Below, in pieces: positions 31,721 to 34,704 of a DNA stretch of 34,704 nucleotides. Origin of the DNA: Gammaproteobacteria bacterium. GTDB lineage: Bacteria > Pseudomonadota > Gammaproteobacteria > UBA5335 > SLRW01. The notes under the pieces are model-generated. The model was not told the DNA's origin. It ran no database searches and worked only from the letters and a program-made list of their open reading frames with translations. Within the stretch, counting starts at the first letter, position 1. Each line of letters starts with the position of its first letter. The stretch spans positions 1 through 34,704 of the forward strand of contig SLRW01000028.1 of the NCBI GenBank assembly GCA_007130745.1, in the 5' to 3' direction. The position numbers were made by a program, and so were the translations under genes.

Positions 31721-34333
31721 TCAGAACAGATCCTCGAAGCTCCCGGGCTGGCGTTCTTCCCCTGGCTCACCGGAGTCTGATCGGCCCCTGTCACCATTAT
31801 CCGACATCGGCGGCACCTGGTCCGCGGGGAAAATCTCGAAAATAGCATCAGGATCGCCCGCCTGGGCGCGCAGCCCGGTATCCGGCGAAATGCGCACACT
31901 GACCATCCCCTCGGGACGTTCGCGTATCAGCTCCGGCTTGCCCGCCAGTGCCACGCGCATAAAGTCGATCCACACAGGTGCTGCCGCCACCGAGCCGGCT
32001 TCACCTGGTCCCAGTGACCGCGCCTGGTCAAAGCCGATCCAGGCAGTCGCCACCAGATTGTTGGCGTAGCCGCTGAACCAGGCATCGTGAAAATCATTGG
32101 TGGTGCCGGTCTTGCCGGCCAGGTCATTGCGCCGCAACTGCGCCACGCGACGGCCGGTGCCACTGCGAATCACCTCCTGCAGCATGCTGTCCATCACATA
32201 AGCGGTCTGCGGCTCCAGCACCCGTGGTGCCCGGGGCTGCAAGCTGAACAATTCAGCCGGCGCCCCCTCAAGGCCGTGATGCTCCTCCAGCTCTTCTCCG
32301 GCATGACGGCCATCATCACTCTCCTCGGCCTCCAGCAGCGTCTCATTGGCATCCGTCTCTGTCATCCCGGGCACCGGCATGGGACAGTCATCACAAGCAA
32401 TCGCCGGCAAGTGTTGATAAACCACATGCCCATCGGCATCCTCAATCCGGTCTATCAGCCAGGGGTCGACCAGATAACCACCATTGGCAAAGACGCCGTA
32501 GGCGCGGGTCAACTCCAGCGGAGTAACTGTCGAAGTGCCCAGCGACAATGAAAGATCCCGCGGCAGGCGCTCGGCCTCAAAGCCGAAACGATTGACATAA
32601 TCCACGGTGTAGTTCACGCCCACCGCTCTCAGCAGACGTATGGACACGAGATTGCGCGACAACGCCAGCCCTTCACGTAAGCGCGTCGGACCAAAAAAAC
32701 GCCCGCTGTAATTCTCCGGCCGCCAGGTGCTTTCCAGGGCATCATCCTCGAACACCACCGGCGCGTCCTGCACAATACTCGCCGCGGTATAATCGCGATC
32801 CAGTGCCGCACTATATAGGAAGGGTTTAAAAGCCGAACCCGACTGACGCAGAGCGGAAGTGGCGCGGTTGAAGTGACTGCGTGTGAAATCAAAACCGCCG
32901 GCCAGAGCAACAATACCGCCATTAACAGGATCAAGTGCTACCAGCGCACCGTCCACCAGAGGTTCCTGGGCGAGCATCCACTGACCCGTCTCGCGGGACA
33001 CATACACCAGGTCACCCCGGGACAGCACATCCTCCGGCCCCTGCAACTGCGGGCCTCGCTGACGCTCGCTGATGTATTCCCTGGCCCATTCGATACCGCC
33101 CCAGTCAATCACCGCCGTGCCGTGCCCGCTGATATAGACTTCGACCTGACGCGCATAATCGGTTTCATCTTCGGCCTCGGCCACCTCATCCCCTGGCGCC
33201 AGCCCAACCTCCAGCACCACCGCCGGCCAGAGCGTGCTCCCAAGCACCCGCATATCCTCGAAATTCGCTTCCAGGCTTGCCTGCCAGGCCGTCAGCCGGT
33301 CCAGATAATCCTCGGCTTCTTCATCCCCGGGGCCTTCGGGCAGCTTGTCCACCTGACCACTGATGCCGCGATAACCCCGGCGCCTGTCATAAGCCAGCAC
33401 CCCCCGGCGCAATGCCGCCTGGGCTGCATTCTGGGCCGTGCCGTCGAGACCGGTATACACCGTATAGCCGCGAGTATAGGTGGCCTCCTCACCAAAGCGT
33501 TCGATCATCTGCAGGCGCGCCATCTCCGCCGCATGCGGCGCTTCCAGCTCGGCCACGCGCCGGTGCAGACGAGACTCCACCGGTTTTTGTCGAGCCAGCT
33601 GGTATTCTTCCTCGCTGATGAAATCCAGGTGACGCATGCGCCCGAGGACATAATTTCGACGCTGCAATGCAGCTTCGGGGCTGGCCACAGGGTTCGATAC
33701 CGACGGGCCCTTGGGCAACCCGGCCAGCACGGCGATCTCGTGCAACTCCAGTTCATCAAGCGGCTTGCCGAAATAGATTTGCGCGGCGCTGGCCACACCG
33801 TAGGCGCGATTGCCCATGAATATCTTGTTGAGGTAGAGCTCCAGAATCTGCTCTTTCTCAAGCGCGCGTTCAATACGCAGGGCGAGGAAAATTTCGTTGA
33901 GCTTGCGCCGGTAGGTTCGCTCGCGGGTTAAAAAGAAGTTGCGCGCTACCTGCATGGTAATGGTGCTGCCGCCCTGCTCACGCTGACGGGTCTGCAACAG
34001 ATTGATGGTGGCCCGTAACAAGCCCTGATAATCCACCCCCGGGTGGTCAAAGAAACGGTCGTCCTCGGCGGCAAGAAAAGCCTGGACCAGCAAGTCGGGG
34101 AACTCGTCATAGGTCAGCGGCATGCGCCGCTGGGTGCCAAATTCGGCGATCAGCTCACCCTCAGCGCTCATCACCCTCAAAGGCGTCTGGTATTCCACAT
34201 CACGCAGACCCTCGACATCGGGCAGACCCGGAGCCAGGTAGAGATAAACAGCAACCGTTGCCACCATAACGAGCGCGGTTAAGGCAAGAAAAGCAACAAC
34301 TCCGATGCGGACAATGCGCGGAAAAAACGCCAT
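31721..34333 (-). CDS. mrcA: Penicillin-binding protein 1A (class A, bifunctional)
   Basis: An 870-residue inner-membrane peptidoglycan synthase. One N-terminal membrane helix (about 9-33) precedes a glycosyltransferase domain with catalytic E90 (LAAEDDRFFDHPGVD), GGSTITMQ (121-128) and RRKLNEIF (142-149). The middle holds an inserted acidic OB-type region (about 325-455). The transpeptidase has SxxK S500-K503 (SGSAFKPF), SRN 559-561 and KTGT 741-744. A second acidic insert with CDDCPMPVPGM lies at about 647-690 between SxN and KTG. The ATG 34333 has AGGTGA at good spacing. It is divergent from pilM, the usual gammaproteobacterial arrangement. Confidence 0.95.
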   Translation of the reverse strand: MAFFPRIVRIGVVAFLALTALVMVATVAVYLYLAPGLPDVEGLRDVEYQTPLRVMSAEGELIAEFGTQRRMPLTYDEFPDLLVQAFLAAEDDRFFDHPGVDYQGLLRATINLLQTRQREQGGSTITMQVARNFFLTRERTYRRKLNEIFLALRIERALEKEQILELYLNKIFMGNRAYGVASAAQIYFGKPLDELELHEIAVLAGLPKGPSVSNPVASPEAALQRRNYVLGRMRHLDFISEEEYQLARQKPVESRLHRRVAELEAPHAAEMARLQMIERFGEEATYTRGYTVYTGLDGTAQNAAQAALRRGVLAYDRRRGYRGISGQVDKLPEGPGDEEAEDYLDRLTAWQASLEANFEDMRVLGSTLWPAVVLEVGLAPGDEVAEAEDETDYARQVEVYISGHGTAVIDWGGIEWAREYISERQRGPQLQGPEDVLSRGDLVYVSRETGQWMLAQEPLVDGALVALDPVNGGIVALAGGFDFTRSHFNRATSALRQSGSAFKPFLYSAALDRDYTAASIVQDAPVVFEDDALESTWRPENYSGRFFGPTRLREGLALSRNLVSIRLLRAVGVNYTVDYVNRFGFEAERLPRDLSLSLGTSTVTPLELTRAYGVFANGGYLVDPWLIDRIEDADGHVVYQHLPAIACDDCPMPVPGMTETDANETLLEAEESDDGRHAGEELEEHHGLEGAPAELFSLQPRAPRVLEPQTAYVMDSMLQEVIRSGTGRRVAQLRRNDLAGKTGTTNDFHDAWFSGYANNLVATAWIGFDQARSLGPGEAGSVAAAPVWIDFMRVALAGKPELIRERPEGMVSVRISPDTGLRAQAGDPDAIFEIFPADQVPPMSDNGDRGRSDSGEPGEERQPGSFEDLF

Positions 34334-34364
34334 GGGATTCACCTGGACATGAGCGGTGCCGCCA

Positions 34365-34370
34365 ATTATA
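34365..34370 (-). promoter_or_regulatory. -10 element for the PBP1A gene
   Basis: Read on the minus strand this is a perfect TATAAT, 32 bases upstream of the PBP1A ATG. The -35 region 16-17 bases further upstream is poor. Confidence 0.45.
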
Positions 34371-34587
34371 AAGCCTCCAGCGCCTGACGACGAGCACCGG
34401 ATATATCCCGGTTTGTTCGTGACACTTCGACAGTTTCCACAGGCCCCTGCCGGCATCCCGGGTTCTGCTATCAAGGGGTTTTCACGTATGATCGCCGGGC
34501 CTGCAAAGTGCGCTTTGATCCGAAAGGGCTGGCGCAACCTTCAGCACAACAAAAAATGGCGCTTGCCAAAAAAATACAAATTTACGG

Positions 34588-34615
34588 TTGACCCGACGAC
34601 CGGTTGAGTTATAGT
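34588..34615 (+). promoter_or_regulatory. Sigma-70 promoter for pilM
   Basis: TTGACC (34588-34593), a 16-bp spacer and TATAGT (34610-34615). Both hexamers match five of six. The start would fall near 34622, giving a leader of about 60 nt before the pilM GTG. Confidence 0.65.
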
Positions 34616-34684
34616 GGCCTCTAGTATTTAATGTTCTGGTAGATGTTTTTGGGCCAAGTGCCCCGTTCCTAAGGAAAATTGGCT

Positions 34685-34704
34685 GTGTTTAAAAAGAAAG
34701 CCAA
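34685..34704 (+). CDS. pilM: Start of pilM (type IV pilus inner-membrane platform), partial
   Basis: GTG at 34685 reads M-F-K-K-K-A before the window ends. PilM commonly begins LFKKK followed by a small residue, and pilM is divergent from the class A PBP gene in many gammaproteobacteria. AAGGAAAA lies about nine bases upstream. PilM is an actin-like cytoplasmic protein that docks PilN in type IV pilus assembly. Only six full codons are visible, so the call rests mainly on context. Confidence 0.6.

Larger units (their letters stand above)
34334..34684. other. 351-bp divergent promoter region between PBP1A and pilM
   Basis: No gene is visible. It contains one promoter candidate for each direction (listed separately), an A/T-rich stretch around 34545-34585, and a ribosome-binding site AAGGAAAA before the pilM GTG. 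Confidence 0.7.

Noticed and set aside
32873..33931. 352-codon open frame opposite PBP1A
   Set aside because: Shadow of PBP1A motifs; no domain.

Overview
The window looks like chromosomal core DNA from a GC-rich, free-living gammaproteobacterium. Supporting evidence: the order gmk-rpoZ-spoT-ridA-recG, ubiC-ubiA, rph-rdgB-hemW, a class A penicillin-binding protein divergent from pilM, a TatD of the E. coli type, and dense packing with ATGA-type overlaps. I cannot name the genus. I see no rRNA, tRNA, CRISPR array, prophage, integrase or transposase.

Layout. 1-0.8 kb: tail of an FAD-linked oxidase overlapping an SDR reductase (DprE1/DprE2-like pair). 0.9-3.4 kb (minus): photolyase and homoserine kinase. 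3.5-6.3 kb (plus): VOC protein, NAD-malate dehydrogenase, CBS-pair protein, Nudix hydrolase. 6.3-10.3 kb (plus): a structured leader, a FabH-like condensing enzyme, a small unknown protein, TatD, a DUF4124 envelope protein, transaldolase. 10.5-14.4 kb: membrane diguanylate cyclase, a PaaI-type thioesterase (minus), two tandem MaoC hydratases and an alpha/beta hydrolase. 14.4-23.0 kb (minus): ubiA, ubiC, recG, ridA, spoT, rpoZ, gmk, yicC. 23.2-27.2 kb (plus): rph, rdgB, hemW and a CPXCG zinc-ribbon protein, interrupted by a minus-strand paraoxonase homologue. 27.2-30.5 kb (plus): a 414-bp gap with DnaA-box matches, then rpmE, malic enzyme and citrate synthase. 30.5-31.06 kb: a gene-free repeat cluster. 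31.06-34.7 kb: an unknown gene and PBP1A on minus, divergent from the first codons of pilM.

Functional themes: carbon metabolism (mdh, malic enzyme, gltA, tal), nucleotide and stringent-response housekeeping (gmk, spoT, rph, rdgB), ubiquinone entry (ubiC/ubiA), acyl-CoA chemistry (FabH-like, MaoC pair, PaaI), DNA repair (photolyase, RecG, TatD) and cell-wall synthesis. The most unusual material is non-coding: (1) a nested inverted repeat with four short tandem arrays of 8, 9 and 11-nt period after gltA; (2) two perfect DnaA boxes around an AT-rich island before rpmE; (3) a possible leucine-rich leader peptide with hairpins before the FabH-like gene. The most unusual protein is a bacterial paraoxonase homologue with an apparently complete calcium site and histidine dyad. 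I found no clearly new multi-gene system.
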